From: Bacillota bacterium
Lineage (GTDB): Bacteria; Bacillota; Limnochordia; Darwinibacteriales; DTU012
Length of the DNA: 64,000 nucleotides
Assembly (NCBI GenBank): GCA_012837335.1
Contig: DURM01000064.1
Location: 62,001-126,000 of the forward strand
Direction of reading: 5' to 3'
In this document: positions 44,583 to 54,349 of the stretch, piece after piece
Layout of the letters: every line of letters starts with the position of its first letter
Numbering within the stretch: the first letter of the stretch is position 1
The notes under the pieces: generated by a model
Seen by the model: only the letters and a program-made list of their open reading frames with translations
What the model was told of the DNA's origin: nothing
Databases searched by the model: none
Made by a program: the position numbers and the translations under genes

Positions 44583-46679
44583 GTGAAGAAAGTAAGGGTG
44601 TATGAGCTGGCCAAAGAGCTCGATCTGGAGAGTAAGGCCTTGGTTGATTTTTTGGTTGAACTTGGTGCTGATATTAAAAACCACATGAGCACAGTTGAAG
44701 CTGATATTGCGGAAATGGTTAGAGAGCACTTCGCTGGCAGCGAAGCGATCGAAGACGATGATGACGATCTGGAAGCTGCTAAAGTCAAGAAGCGCAAAAA
44801 ACATTCCAAGGAAGAAGACGATCCCGAGTTTGAAGACAAAAAGATCGTGAAGATTGCCAAAAACGGTAAGGGTAAGAGCAAAGGAAAGGTTAAGGGCAAG
44901 AAAGGCCATCCAAGCGAAGCCGATAAGAAGGACAAAAGCTTGGAGCTTCCCGATTCAATAACTGTCAAAGAACTGGGACAAAAAATTGGGGTTTCAGTGG
45001 CTGAGCTCATTAAGAAGCTGATGATGACAGGAGCCATGGTTACTGCAAATCAGTCCATCGACTATGAAACGGCTGCAGTTCTCTGCGCTGAATTTGGCAT
45101 CGAAGTCAAGCAGGCTAAAGCTTTAGATGAAGCCATTTTTGAAGATGTCCAAGATGATCCTGATCAGTTGGAACTTCGTCCTCCAATCGTTACCATTATG
45201 GGCCACGTGGACCATGGAAAAACTACTCTGCTGGACGGAATTCGCAAATCCAGAGTAGCAGCAAGTGAAGCTGGCGGTATTACCCAGCATATCGGTGCTT
45301 ACCAGGTTGAGCATGAGGGTAAGAAGATTACTTTCATTGACACACCGGGCCACGAAGCGTTTACCGCTATTCGCTCGCGTGGTGCCCAAGTAACAGATAT
45401 CGCAATTTTAGTAGTTGCCGCCGATGATGGCGTTATGCCTCAGACTGTTGAAGCGATTAACCACGCTAAAGCAGCCAATGTACCGATCATCGTTGCGATT
45501 AATAAAATGGATCTGCCCGATGCTAATCCGGACCGCGTTAAACAGGGCCTGTCCGAACACGGTTTGATACCGGAAGCATGGGGTGGAGAAACTATCATGG
45601 TAGAACTCTCCGCGCTGACATTTGAAGGTGTGGATGAGCTGTTGGAAATGATTCTGTTAGTAGCCGAAATGGAAGAGCTGAAAGCTAATCCAAACCGCAG
45701 AGCGCGGGGAATCGTGATTGAAGCAGAACTCGACAAAGGCCGCGGACCTGTTGCTACTGTATTGATTACAGCGGGAACCCTGAGAGTCGGTGACGACTTT
45801 GTAGTAGGCAGCGTCTACGGACGCGTCCGGGCCATTGTTAATGACCGGGGTGAGAACATTAAGGAAGCAGTTCCGTCACAGCCGGTTGAAATCATCGGTA
45901 TTTCCGATGTTCCGGAAGCGGGAGATCTTTTGGTTGTCACCAAAGATGAGCAGACAGCCCGCCAGGTTGCCGAAATAAGACAAGAAAAGCAGCGCGAGCA
46001 GGAACTGCGGGGACCGGCGCGAGCCAACTTAGAAGATTTGTTCGCCCAGATCCAGCAGGGAGAGGTTCAAGAACTGAATATCGTCATCAAAGCTGATGTT
46101 CAGGGTTCATTGGAAGCCTTGAGAGCTTCCTTAGAGAAACTATCCACTGACGAGGTGCGTTTAAATGTGATTCACCAAGGAGTAGGCGGCGTATCGGAAT
46201 CGGATGTTCAGTTAGCCGCCGCATCCAACGCAGTTATTATTGCATTTAACGTTCGTCCCGATCCTAACGCTCTTCGGGCAGCCGAAAGAGAAAAAGTGGA
46301 TATCCGTGGATACCGTATTATCTACGATGCAATTGAAGAAGTAAAAGCAGCCATGAGTGGTCTTCTGGAACCAGAGTACAAAGAAGAAGCGATCGGCCGA
46401 GCCGAAGTCCGCCAGACCTTCAGAGTTCCCGGTGCCGGAACAGTGGCCGGATGCTATGTTGTGGATGGTAAAATCACCAGAAGTGCCTTCGTCCGCATTC
46501 TCCGGGATAACGTAATTATCCATGAAGGCAAGATCAGCTCCTTGAAACGCTTCAAAGATGACGTAAGAGAAGTAATGCATGGATACGAATGTGGTATCGG
46601 TATCGAACGGTTTAACGATATTAAAGATGGCGACTTTATTGAAGCCTATATTATTAAAGAAATTGCCCGCACTTTGTAG
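44583..46679 (+). CDS. infB: Translation initiation factor IF-2
   Basis: About 698 residues. The N-terminus [20 protein letters not shown] is the IF2N domain and fixes GTG 44583, eight bases after TTAGGAG. A short lysine-rich linker (about 65-120) is followed by a second IF2N and the G domain: [30 protein letters not shown] and NKMDLP. Domains II-IV carry the ribosome and fMet-tRNA sites. The linker is shorter than in Escherichia coli, as usual in Bacillota. Confidence 0.97.
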   Translation: MKKVRVYELAKELDLESKALVDFLVELGADIKNHMSTVEADIAEMVREHFAGSEAIEDDDDDLEAAKVKKRKKHSKEEDDPEFEDKKIVKIAKNGKGKSKGKVKGKKGHPSEADKKDKSLELPDSITVKELGQKIGVSVAELIKKLMMTGAMVTANQSIDYETAAVLCAEFGIEVKQAKALDEAIFEDVQDDPDQLELRPPIVTIMGHVDHGKTTLLDGIRKSRVAASEAGGITQHIGAYQVEHEGKKITFIDTPGHEAFTAIRSRGAQVTDIAILVVAADDGVMPQTVEAINHAKAANVPIIVAINKMDLPDANPDRVKQGLSEHGLIPEAWGGETIMVELSALTFEGVDELLEMILLVAEMEELKANPNRRARGIVIEAELDKGRGPVATVLITAGTLRVGDDFVVGSVYGRVRAIVNDRGENIKEAVPSQPVEIIGISDVPEAGDLLVVTKDEQTARQVAEIRQEKQREQELRGPARANLEDLFAQIQQGEVQELNIVIKADVQGSLEALRASLEKLSTDEVRLNVIHQGVGGVSESDVQLAAASNAVIIAFNVRPDPNALRAAEREKVDIRGYRIIYDAIEEVKAAMSGLLEPEYKEEAIGRAEVRQTFRVPGAGTVAGCYVVDGKITRSAFVRILRDNVIIHEGKISSLKRFKDDVREVMHGYECGIGIERFNDIKDGDFIEAYIIKEIARTL

Positions 46680-46698
46680 TGCATAGTGGGGTGAGAGC

Positions 46699-47058
46699 AT
46701 GAGTGAACGTTTAAAGAGATTACAGGAAGAAATAAAAAAAGAAGTTAGTTTTATTATCCAGCAGCGGGTCAAAGACCCAAGACTTGGCTTTGTAAGCATC
46801 ACTGATGTAGAGCTGTCGCGGGACTACGCTTACTGCAAAATCTTCATCAGCGTGCTGGGCGATGAAACAGAGCGGGAACAGACAATGGAAGGTCTCACTA
46901 AGGCTACTGGGTTTATCCGTTCGGAGCTCGCTAAAAAAGTGAGATTCAGAACTGTGCCTAAGCTCAGCTTCCATTATGATCAATCCCTGGAATATGGTTC
47001 AAAAATTAACGCTATCTTAAAAGAGCTTAATCTTGACGGAGGCAGTGAAGGTGAATAG
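46699..47058 (+). CDS. rbfA: RbfA, ribosome-binding factor A
   Basis: A 119-residue KH-fold factor for 16S rRNA 5' processing. RLQEEIKKEVSFIIQQRVKDPRLGFVSITDVELSRD and RTVPKLSFHYDQSLEYGSKI are the family marks. In Bacillus ylxP (DUF503) lies between infB and rbfA; it is absent here. The end overlaps nrnA by eight bases. Confidence 0.95.
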   Translation: MSERLKRLQEEIKKEVSFIIQQRVKDPRLGFVSITDVELSRDYAYCKIFISVLGDETEREQTMEGLTKATGFIRSELAKKVRFRTVPKLSFHYDQSLEYGSKINAILKELNLDGGSEGE

Positions 47059-48007
47059 TCAAGCCGAGATTCTGGCTGCACTGGCAGAATACGATAACTA
47101 CTTGATCTGCGGGCATGAAAATCCCGACCCTGACAGCATCGGGTCAATGTTGGCCATGTATCAATACCTGACAAGTATCGGCAAAAGAGCTTGGATGATG
47201 AGCGCCGATCCGATCCCGAATTATCCGTGGCCAAACATTGACCGGATTCTGCCTGTACAGGAGCTGGATTTCCAAGCTGTAGTGATCGTAGACTGTGAAC
47301 CGGAGCGTACCGGACGGCTTCTGCCATTAGTTGAAAAGGCAGAGGTTACAATCAACATTGATCATCATAAGGGCAATCCCGGCAGCTGCACTTATAACTA
47401 CATCGATACCAGCCAGGCTGCTACCTGCATGATTTTATACCAGCTGTTCCAGACTGGTGGTGTAGAGTTTGATTATCGTTTTGCTCAACCACTGTACGCC
47501 GGCATAATTGGCGATACAGGTGGTTTTCGCCACGCTAATACCACTAAAGAAGTGTTTTTAGCAGCGGCTGAGCTCACCGGTCATGGGGCGGTTCCAGATC
47601 AGACTGCACATGTGATCTATGGATCAAAGCCCTTGGAATTAATGCGCTTTCTAGGCTATGCTCTAGCAAAACTAGACACCCGCCATAACCGTCGACTGGT
47701 TTGGCTGGCTCTATCTAATCAGGACTTTGTCAATTTTGAAGTAGATCCGAGGCAGTGTGATCAGCTGATCGAGTATGTGCGGATGGTGGAAGGTTCAGAA
47801 ATCGCCATCTTATTTAGGGAAATATCACCTGGGGTGGTAAGAATCGGCTTCCGCTCCCGCGGTATTGATATCCACCAACTCGCAGTTCATTTTGGTGGAG
47901 GCGGCCATCTCCTGGCAGCCGGTGCCCAGCTGGAAGGAAAACTTCCTGAGATCGTATCTGAAGTAATTGACACTGCATCTAGACTACTCGAGGGTGAAGC
48001 ACTATGA
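47051..48007 (+). CDS. nrnA: NrnA-type DHH phosphoesterase (oligoribonuclease/pAp phosphatase)
   Basis: About 318 residues. DHH motifs: CGHENPDPDSIGSMLAM, VVIVDCEPERTGRL, INIDHHKGNPG (the DHH) and GIIGDTGGFRHANTT; the DHHA1 domain ends with HFGGGGHLLAAGAQLEG. It degrades short RNAs and 3'-phosphoadenosine 5'-phosphate. GTG 47051 is eight bases after GGAGG; earlier TTG 47033 and GTG 47045 are less likely. It lies between rbfA and truB, typical of Clostridia. Confidence 0.94.
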   Translation: MNSQAEILAALAEYDNYLICGHENPDPDSIGSMLAMYQYLTSIGKRAWMMSADPIPNYPWPNIDRILPVQELDFQAVVIVDCEPERTGRLLPLVEKAEVTINIDHHKGNPGSCTYNYIDTSQAATCMILYQLFQTGGVEFDYRFAQPLYAGIIGDTGGFRHANTTKEVFLAAAELTGHGAVPDQTAHVIYGSKPLELMRFLGYALAKLDTRHNRRLVWLALSNQDFVNFEVDPRQCDQLIEYVRMVEGSEIAILFREISPGVVRIGFRSRGIDIHQLAVHFGGGGHLLAAGAQLEGKLPEIVSEVIDTASRLLEGEAL

Positions 48008-48939
48008 ATGGAATCATCAATGTAATTAAACCTCCGGGTATGAGTTCCCATCAGGTCGTTTCTCATGTCAGACGGACTCTGAAGATGAAGCGAATCGGGC
48101 ATACAGGTACTTTAGATCCGGGGGCAGGTGGACTTCTGCCGCTGTGCGTAGGCAGGGCTACTAAACTGGTACCGTTTATGACGGAATATGATAAATCCTA
48201 TGTTGCAGAAATGACCCTAGGTATCAGCACATCAACCCAAGACGCCGATGGTGAAACAGTGGAGATTGATACCGAGTTAGAAATCTCTCCGAATGAGCTG
48301 GGAACCGTTTTCAGCCAGTTTCTTGGTAAGATTGAGCAGATCCCGCCAATGGCCTCAGCTGTCAGAGTTGGGGGGGTACGCTTATATGAATTAGGGCGGC
48401 AGGGCATCAGTGTGGAGCGTAAACCGAGACAGGTTACTATAAAGGAACTTCACATCAATAAGATTTGGCCAGAAACGCAGCATTCGCTCCGGTTTGGCAG
48501 CCGCATACTATTCTTTGTTTGCTGTTCAAAAGGCACGTATATCCGAACCTTATGTCATGATTTAGGCCAAGCCTTGGGCACATACGCCCACATGTCCTTT
48601 TTAACTAGAGTCGGTGTGGGACCATTTTCGATCGAAACAGGCATTACCTTAGAGGAACTTGAGGCGAAGGTTAGTCAGGATAACTATGATTTTATTCTGC
48701 CGATGGAAAAAGCTCTTCCTGATTTTCCTCAGGTTAAAGTCGCGCCTACGATGGAGCGGCGCATTCTCAATGGCAATGCCATCACACCTGATTACTTGGT
48801 AGATGTGCCGCAGCAGCTTATGGTTGGCGATCAAGTCTTAATCACCGCAATCGACGGAGAGCTTTTAGCGATCGGCGAGATTAAGTATAGAGGACAGCCT
48901 GTCTGTCAGCCGGTCCGCGTTCTGAAGGAGGGAAACTAA
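48004..48939 (+). CDS. truB: TruB, tRNA pseudouridine-55 synthase
   Basis: A 311-residue enzyme. INVIKPPGMSSHQVVSHVRR and GHTGTLDPGAGGLLPLCVGRATKL with catalytic D38 are diagnostic; GTYIRTLCHDLGQALGTYAHM is the third motif. It modifies U55 in the T-loop. The start overlaps the nrnA stop (ATGA). The stop TAA is followed in the same frame by ribF. Confidence 0.96.
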   Translation: MNGIINVIKPPGMSSHQVVSHVRRTLKMKRIGHTGTLDPGAGGLLPLCVGRATKLVPFMTEYDKSYVAEMTLGISTSTQDADGETVEIDTELEISPNELGTVFSQFLGKIEQIPPMASAVRVGGVRLYELGRQGISVERKPRQVTIKELHINKIWPETQHSLRFGSRILFFVCCSKGTYIRTLCHDLGQALGTYAHMSFLTRVGVGPFSIETGITLEELEAKVSQDNYDFILPMEKALPDFPQVKVAPTMERRILNGNAITPDYLVDVPQQLMVGDQVLITAIDGELLAIGEIKYRGQPVCQPVRVLKEGN

Positions 48940-49866
48940 CTGAAGCTGCATTGGACAAACTCTCGCAAGAATAAAAAAGCAGTTGTTGCTCTTGGTACCT
49001 TCGACGGGGTACACCTAGGACACCAACAGCTTCTCAGCCGGGCGGTTGAAATCAAAAATACCTTCCATTACACCTGTTTGGTGTTTACTTTCGATTATCC
49101 TCCGGAACAGATGTTTAAAAACAATCTGAAGCTGGTAACGGATTTTGATACCAAAAAGAAGCTGCTGTTAGATTTCGGTGCCGACAGCGTGGTTTGGACG
49201 GAGTTCACTCCTGATTTTGCTTCCATACCTGCGGAGCAGTTTGTCAAAGAAATCCTGGTAGATGAACTTCAGGCTGCGGCTGTTGTCTGCGGATTTAACT
49301 ACCGCTTTGGGTACAGAGCTGAGGGAAACATAGAGCTGCTGCAGAGGCTCGGACAAAAATTTGGATTTATAACTACTGTTATTCCACCCTTTTTACATAA
49401 TAATGAACCGGTCTCCAGCAGCCGCATCAGACGCGTAATTGCAGCAGGAGACGTTAGGTTGGCTGCAGAGCTGTTAGGTCGCTACCATTCTTACCACGGC
49501 ACTGTTGTCCACGGCAAAAAGCTGGGACGAGAACTTGGGTTTCCGACCGCCAATATCGAACTAAACAAAAATCTAATTCTGCCAAAAGCTGGAGCCTATC
49601 TTACTTGGTGTTTTCTTGCTGACGGTTCAAATTATCCATCAATGACATCGGTCAGTCCCAACGGCACTGTGGAATCGCATCTGTTTGGTTTTGACGGCAA
49701 TCTCTATGGTCAGACTATCGAAGTCTGCTTTTTAATGACAATGCGCTTATGGCGTGAGTTTTCTTCCATCGAAAATCTGCGCGAACAGCTTGGCAGAGAC
49801 CGTGATCATGCCCTCGCCAACATCGATAATTTTCGTTTACAAGGGCACAGAATTGTGTTAGAATAG
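48940..49866 (+). CDS. ribF: RibF, riboflavin kinase/FAD synthetase, CTG start
   Basis: About 308 residues, the family size. FMN adenylyltransferase motif GTFDGVHLGH (about 19-28) lies upstream of any ATG, GTG or TTG in this frame, and the frame is closed by the truB TAA at 48937. The only reasonable start is CTG 48940, seven bases after AAGGAGGG (CTG 48946 is second). The nucleotidyltransferase end ISSSRIR-like SSSRIRR is present. The kinase domain keeps LGFPTANIELN, but the usual NxGxxPT block is replaced by a shorter TSVSPNG stretch before VESHLFGFDGNLYG. It makes FMN and FAD. Confidence 0.92.
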   Translation: MKLHWTNSRKNKKAVVALGTFDGVHLGHQQLLSRAVEIKNTFHYTCLVFTFDYPPEQMFKNNLKLVTDFDTKKKLLLDFGADSVVWTEFTPDFASIPAEQFVKEILVDELQAAAVVCGFNYRFGYRAEGNIELLQRLGQKFGFITTVIPPFLHNNEPVSSSRIRRVIAAGDVRLAAELLGRYHSYHGTVVHGKKLGRELGFPTANIELNKNLILPKAGAYLTWCFLADGSNYPSMTSVSPNGTVESHLFGFDGNLYGQTIEVCFLMTMRLWREFSSIENLREQLGRDRDHALANIDNFRLQGHRIVLE

Positions 49867-49953
49867 GTGGGGAATAACCATATTCTAGGGAGAAATGCAG
49901 CACCGGCGTTCTGCTTGGATTATGGAGATCTTGATGATATGGAGGTGAATGTT
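49867..49953 (+). promoter_or_regulatory. rpsO leader region
   Basis: 87 bases between ribF and rpsO with no gene. A short hairpin AGCA...TGCT (around 49898-49916) is possible. S15 controls its own leader in several bacterial groups by different folds, so this leader may do so; I cannot assign a known architecture. The ribosome site GGAGGTGA is at 49941-49948. Confidence 0.3.
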
Positions 49954-50220
49954 ATGATCGCCAAAGATCGCAAAGATGAACTGATTAAGAAATATCAGCG
50001 TCATGATAACGACACTGGTTCTCCTGAAGTTCAGATTGCTATTTTGTCTCAAAGAATCAGTGAGCTGACAGACCATCTGCGCGTGCACAAGAATGACCAT
50101 CACTCACGCAGAGGACTGTATAAGATGATTGGACAGCGTCGCGGTTTGTTGAATTATTTAATGAAGAAGGATATCGATCGTTACCGTGCAATCATCGAAG
50201 AGCTCGGCTTACGTCGATAA
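49954..50220 (+). CDS. rpsO: Ribosomal protein S15
   Basis: An 88-residue protein matching S15 in full: [50 protein letters not shown] and IEELGLRR. The start ATG 49954 follows GGAGGTGA; the open frame extends back to 49867 without homology. It sits between ribF and pnp as in Bacillus and is followed by a strong terminator. Confidence 0.97.
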   Translation: MIAKDRKDELIKKYQRHDNDTGSPEVQIAILSQRISELTDHLRVHKNDHHSRRGLYKMIGQRRGLLNYLMKKDIDRYRAIIEELGLRR

Positions 50221-50224
50221 AGAT

Positions 50225-50248
50225 GAGCGGGGAGTCCCGCTCTTTTTT
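50225..50248 (+). terminator. Intrinsic terminator after rpsO
   Basis: GAGCGGG (50225-50231) and CCCGCTC (50236-50242) form a perfect 7-base stem with GAGT loop, followed by TTTTTT. A second small palindrome, ACCATT/AATGGT (50252-50267), lies just after and could be part of the pnp leader; it has no T-tract. Confidence 0.9.
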
Positions 50249-50305
50249 GCAACCATTACAGAATGGTAAAATGGGGAATACTAAAATGAAAAAGGAGGTA
50301 TGTCG

Positions 50306-52402
50306 ATGCCCGATAATTTTACAATAGAATTAGGTCATCGTACCCTATCCTTGGAGTTTGGCGAGCTGGCCAAGCAGGCTAACGGCTCTGTGCTTGTCCG
50401 TTACGGCGACACAGTGGTCCTAGTTACTGCTACCATGGCAAAACAGCCTCGTCCCGACATTGATTTCTTCCCACTGGTGGTGGATTATGAAGAAAAAATG
50501 TACTCCGTGGGGAAAATCCCTGGAGGATGGGGAAGAAGAGAGGGCAGACCGGGAGAAGAAGCAGTCTTAGCAGCTAGAATGATTGACAGACCGCTGCGTC
50601 CGCTGTTCCCGGAAGGTTTCCGCAACGATGTTCAGATTATTGCATCAGTACTGTCGGTTGACCAGAATAACTCGCCGTCAATTGCTGCAATGATCGGAGC
50701 AAGTGCCGCACTGACTGTTTCCGATATTCCCTTCGAGGGACCAATCGGAGGAGTGAAAGTGGGTCGGGTTGATGGCAAATATGTGATCAATCCAAATCAA
50801 GTCGAAGAAGAAAAATCAGATCTGGACCTGGTTGTTGCCGGAACAGCTGATGCAATTATGATGGTGGAAGCCGGAGCCAACGAAGTTGATGAAGAAGCAA
50901 TGCTGCAGGCGATCTTGTTTGGTCATGAGGAAATCAAGAAAATCTGCGCGCTGCAGGAAGATATTCGTGCTCAAATTGGCAAACCCAAAATCGAAGTTGA
51001 ACTGTTCCAGCCAGATCATGACGTCACCCAGTGGATTTCAGACTTCGCAACCGATAAATTGAAAGAAGCTTTATACAATCAAGATAAGCTCGAACGGGAA
51101 GATGACGTCAGCAAGGTGCGGGAGCTGGTTCACGAAACCTATCTCCAAGAATTTGGGGAAGAGAAGCATCTAGAAAATCAAAAAGCGATCAACACCGTCC
51201 TGGATGATCTTACTAAAACAATCGTGCGCAGCATGATAATCAAGGGGATCAGACCTGATGGCCGCAAGCTCGATGAAATTCGACCAATAACTGTCAACGT
51301 CGGTAAACTGCCGCGAACCCATGGTTCGGGACTGTTTACTCGGGGACAAACTCAGGTTTTAACAGTCTGCACTTTGGGCCTCAAGTCCGATGAACAGCTG
51401 CTGGACAACCTCACCGAGGAAGACCGGAAGCGCTATATCCATCACTACAACTTCCCGCCGTTCAGTGTCGGTGAAGTACGGCCTCTGCGCAGTCCTGGTC
51501 GAAGAGAGATTGGTCACGGTGCGTTAGCAGAAAGAGCTCTGCTGCCCATGATTCCGGGTGAGGAAGAGTTCCCATACACAATCAGGCTGGTATCAGAAGT
51601 TCTTGAATCTAACGGCTCAAGCTCAATGGCCAGTGTCTGCGGCAGTACTCTAGCGCTGATGGATGCAGGTGTGCCCATCAAGAGTCCGGTAGCCGGTATT
51701 GCCATGGGATTAGTCAAGTATGAAGACCAAGTCGCAATCCTCACCGACATTCAGGGACTAGAAGATGCTTTGGGCGACATGGACTTTAAAGTAGCAGGAA
51801 CCGAACAAGGAATCACTGCTCTGCAGATGGATATCAAAGTCGGTGGAGTCAGCGAAGCTATTCTTAGAGAAGCACTGGCTCAAGCCCGCGAAGGACGTCT
51901 CTTCATTCTCGGCAAAATGCTGGGGGTAATAGATAAACCCCGCGAAGATCTGTCACCTTACGCACCAAGAATTATCACAATGGAGATCCCTGTCGACCGA
52001 ATCCGGGATGTAATCGGTCCAGGCGGCAAGACCATCCGCAAGATTATTGAAGAAACCAATGTAGCCATCGACATTGATGATGACGGCCGCGTTTACATCG
52101 CTTCAACAGCCGATGGCGATGGCGAAAAAGCATCGAAGATGATTGAAAGCTACACTAAAGATGTAGAGGTCGGAGCTTCGTATCTGGGAGTTGTTAAACG
52201 GATTATGAAGTTCGGTGCGTTTGTAGAGATCCTGCCGGGTAAAGAAGGATTAGTCCATATTTCCCAATTGGCAAACGAACGCGTTAACAAAGTGGAAGAC
52301 GTCCTCAATATAGGAGATGAAGTCTTGGTCAAAGTTACAGAAATTGACCGTCAGGGCAGAATCAATCTATCAAGAAAAGCTGTGCTTGCACAGACAGAGT
52401 AA
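50306..52402 (+). CDS. pnp: Polynucleotide phosphorylase
   Basis: About 698 residues. Two RNase PH domains (about 10-135 and 305-530) flank a helical domain, then KH ([23 protein letters not shown]) and S1 ([28 protein letters not shown]). It degrades RNA with phosphate. The first-core loop reads [12 protein letters not shown], where most enzymes have a GxFFRREGRPSE-like sequence; the arginines are kept. ATG 50306 is seven bases after AAAGGAGG; ATG 50300 is too close. Confidence 0.97.
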   Translation: MPDNFTIELGHRTLSLEFGELAKQANGSVLVRYGDTVVLVTATMAKQPRPDIDFFPLVVDYEEKMYSVGKIPGGWGRREGRPGEEAVLAARMIDRPLRPLFPEGFRNDVQIIASVLSVDQNNSPSIAAMIGASAALTVSDIPFEGPIGGVKVGRVDGKYVINPNQVEEEKSDLDLVVAGTADAIMMVEAGANEVDEEAMLQAILFGHEEIKKICALQEDIRAQIGKPKIEVELFQPDHDVTQWISDFATDKLKEALYNQDKLEREDDVSKVRELVHETYLQEFGEEKHLENQKAINTVLDDLTKTIVRSMIIKGIRPDGRKLDEIRPITVNVGKLPRTHGSGLFTRGQTQVLTVCTLGLKSDEQLLDNLTEEDRKRYIHHYNFPPFSVGEVRPLRSPGRREIGHGALAERALLPMIPGEEEFPYTIRLVSEVLESNGSSSMASVCGSTLALMDAGVPIKSPVAGIAMGLVKYEDQVAILTDIQGLEDALGDMDFKVAGTEQGITALQMDIKVGGVSEAILREALAQAREGRLFILGKMLGVIDKPREDLSPYAPRIITMEIPVDRIRDVIGPGGKTIRKIIEETNVAIDIDDDGRVYIASTADGDGEKASKMIESYTKDVEVGASYLGVVKRIMKFGAFVEILPGKEGLVHISQLANERVNKVEDVLNIGDEVLVKVTEIDRQGRINLSRKAVLAQTE

Positions 52403-52406
52403 ACTT

Positions 52407-52431
52407 AAGCAGGTAATTGCCTGCTTTTTTT
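52407..52431 (+). terminator. Intrinsic terminator after pnp
   Basis: AAGCAGG (52407-52413) pairs with CCTGCTT (52420-52426) around TAATTG, followed by a run of T. It lies five bases after the pnp stop and ends the rimP-to-pnp expression block. No clear promoter is seen in the 29 bases before the next gene. Confidence 0.88.
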
Positions 52432-52460
52432 ATTCCAATTTTTACCGAAGGTGGGTCGAA

Positions 52461-53555
52461 ATGGATTGCTGGGTTAATCAAGGAACAGTAACTGAAATTA
52501 TTAACGCAGGAGCTGAAAAGCAGGAATTGCGGATAAAAATTGGAAACAAAGAAGAAATGGCTGTAAATTTTCCTGATTTAACCGGAACCTGTCAAATTGG
52601 TGACCGGGTAATCTTAAACACTACAGCCATAACTTTAGGTCTAGGTACCGGCGGCAGTCATTTTGTGATGGGAGTTATTGGCAAAACGCACCAGCCCGAG
52701 CTAAATCAAGGTCATATTATCAAGGTGCGCTACACTCCCAGCCAAGGACGAGTTTTAAGTGTAGAAGAACCGGATAGTCCCTACCATGAGATTATGGCTT
52801 CCCAGTCCTCTATCAGCGGCATGCCAGTTATGGTCGGCTCCCTGCACAGCATGCTGGCCCCTGTGTGCATTGGGTTTAAGCATCTGTTTCCTGAGGGCAG
52901 AATAGTATACTTAATGAGCGATGGCGCTGCGCTGCCGCTGGCATTGAGCAAGCAAGTGACCGCTCTGCTCGAGCATGAGCTGTTGGATGATACCATCACT
53001 TTTAACCACGCCTTTGGAGGTCGATATGAAGCTGTCAATGTATACAGCGCACTCATCGCAGCGAGACATGTCTGTCGAGCTGATGCTGCGGTGATCTTGA
53101 TGGGTCCTGGAGTAGTGGGCACAGGAACACCCTGGGGTACCACAGCTTTAGAGCAGGGAATCTATTTAAATGCGGTTAATACTCTAGGTGGGTATAGGAT
53201 TGGAATAGCACGAATCAGCACCGCAGATCCAAGACCCCGCCACCAAGGAATCAGCCACCATACGCTTACAGCATTGACCAGAATCTGCGAGCATTCATGC
53301 GTGATTCCTCTTCCTGAGGTGCTGCAGGATAATCCGATCATTAAAGAGCAGCTGAAGCAGCTCACAAGCCATAAAATCAAATGGATAGCTACGCAGCGCT
53401 ATCGGCAGCTGTTAGCAGAAGCTCCAGTAACTCTCAAAACAATGGGCAGGGATTTTAATGCAGATCCATTTTTCTTTGAATCAGCACTGGCGGCCGGCTT
53501 GTATGCCGGCAGTTTGTTAAATGACGGTGCCACTGGCCCAGATTCTCAAATCTAG
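52461..53555 (+). CDS. DUF3866 family protein
   Basis: A 364-residue protein of unknown function. The pattern GHIIKVRYTPSQGRVLSVEE, then MVGSLHSMLAPV, YLMSDGAALPLALS, FNHAFGGRYEAVNVYSALIAA and ILMGPGVVGTGTPWG matches DUF3866, found widely in Bacillota and Actinobacteria. A phosphate-type glycine-rich site (GPGVVGTGTPWG) is suggestive but unproven. Start ATG 52461 with GGTGGG ahead; the frame is open further upstream into pnp without homology. No membrane segment or signal peptide. Confidence 0.85.
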   Translation: MDCWVNQGTVTEIINAGAEKQELRIKIGNKEEMAVNFPDLTGTCQIGDRVILNTTAITLGLGTGGSHFVMGVIGKTHQPELNQGHIIKVRYTPSQGRVLSVEEPDSPYHEIMASQSSISGMPVMVGSLHSMLAPVCIGFKHLFPEGRIVYLMSDGAALPLALSKQVTALLEHELLDDTITFNHAFGGRYEAVNVYSALIAARHVCRADAAVILMGPGVVGTGTPWGTTALEQGIYLNAVNTLGGYRIGIARISTADPRPRHQGISHHTLTALTRICEHSCVIPLPEVLQDNPIIKEQLKQLTSHKIKWIATQRYRQLLAEAPVTLKTMGRDFNADPFFFESALAAGLYAGSLLNDGATGPDSQI

Positions 53556-53604
53556 CCGCCGCCTGGCGAAGCTGCTTTAAAACCCAGTCCCGTTTACCGA
53601 TTAT

Positions 53605-53645
53605 TACTATCACAAGCAAGTCCCCCTTTCGATCCAGTGATAGTA
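53605..53645 (+). repeat. Inverted repeat between the DUF3866 gene and the phosphatase gene
   Basis: TACTATCAC (53605-53613) and GTGATAGTA (53637-53645) form a perfect 9-base inverted repeat with a 23-base spacer, in the 148-base gap 53556-53703. No T-tract follows. It could be an operator or leader hairpin for the downstream gene. Apart from this and the ribosome site AAGGAGGTAG (53692-53701) I see nothing in the gap. Confidence 0.5.
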
Positions 53646-53703
53646 TATGCACTTTCTGGCAGTAAATTCCAAATTTTGCAGTCTTTGGGTAAGGAGGTAG
53701 TCC

Positions 53704-54321
53704 GTGGGTTTATTAGTGTTGGTCCGCCATGGAGAAACGGAGTGGAATACAGCAAGCAGGTACCAGGGGCAGCAGGACATTCCCCTTTCGCCACAGGGGA
53801 GAGAGCAGGTGGAAGTCTTAGCAGAGTTTTTCAGAGACTGGCCATTAGATGCTGTCTATGCAAGTGATCTTAAGCGGGCATATGATACCGCGGCAGCGAT
53901 TGCTCAAGTTCACCAGCTTCCAGTTAAAGCTGATATTCGCCTGCGGGAATACGCCTTTGGAGTTTGGGAAGGATTAACCCGCTCAGAAATCAAAATAAAG
54001 TACCCAGAGCTGTATTACGGACGCAGGCAGAATATCGATATTCAGATTCCCGGAGGTGAAACCGGGTCTCAAGTGCAGATAAGAGCCTTTCAGTGGCTTA
54101 AAGAAGTGGCAGCTTCTAATTTAGAAACAGTTATAGCAGTAAGCCACGGCGGAACCATCAGAACGTTAATTGCCAAAATTCTAGACGTTGACATCATTAA
54201 GTGCCACCGGCTGAGACTTGATAACTGTGGATTTACCATCATTACTTGGGAAAAGGGAGAGGAAGACCCGGAGTTTTTTGTTCACTCCTTAAACAGCAGG
54301 GTGAGTCCAAACTGGTTCTGA
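53704..54321 (+). CDS. Histidine phosphatase family protein (CobC/GpmB-like)
   Basis: A 205-residue phosphoglycerate-mutase-like phosphatase. LVLVRHGETEWNTASRYQGQQDIPLS carries the phosphorylated histidine (RHG); VYASDLKRAYDTA, LREYAFGVWEGLT and VIAVSHGGTIRTL carry the remaining active-site residues. Such enzymes act as alpha-ribazole phosphatase, phosphoserine phosphatase or broad phosphatases; the substrate cannot be told. Start GTG 53704 after AAGGAGGTAG. Confidence 0.88.
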   Translation: MGLLVLVRHGETEWNTASRYQGQQDIPLSPQGREQVEVLAEFFRDWPLDAVYASDLKRAYDTAAAIAQVHQLPVKADIRLREYAFGVWEGLTRSEIKIKYPELYYGRRQNIDIQIPGGETGSQVQIRAFQWLKEVAASNLETVIAVSHGGTIRTLIAKILDVDIIKCHRLRLDNCGFTIITWEKGEEDPEFFVHSLNSRVSPNWF

Positions 54322-54349
54322 CATATCTCACTCCATCCTGTCATATGAT
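54321..54349 (+). promoter_or_regulatory. Candidate sigma-E promoter for spoIIM
   Basis: ACATATC (54321-54327), 14 bases, then CATATGAT (54342-54349) resembles the mother-cell sigma-E pattern (-35 TCATATT, -10 CATACAAT). It is placed about 32 bases before the spoIIM start, and spoIIM is sigma-E controlled in Bacillus subtilis. Two mismatches at least, so moderate support only. Confidence 0.4.

Noticed and set aside
52317-52460. Upstream extension of the DUF3866 gene into pnp
   Set aside because: It crosses the pnp terminator and lacks homology; ATG 52461 gives the standard family start.
53455-53652. Minus-strand frame of 65 residues starting at a GTG inside the inverted repeat
   Set aside because: No ribosome site, more than half overlaps the DUF3866 gene, and no family is recognised. 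It is the only minus-strand frame that covers a gap, so it was considered, but support is too thin.
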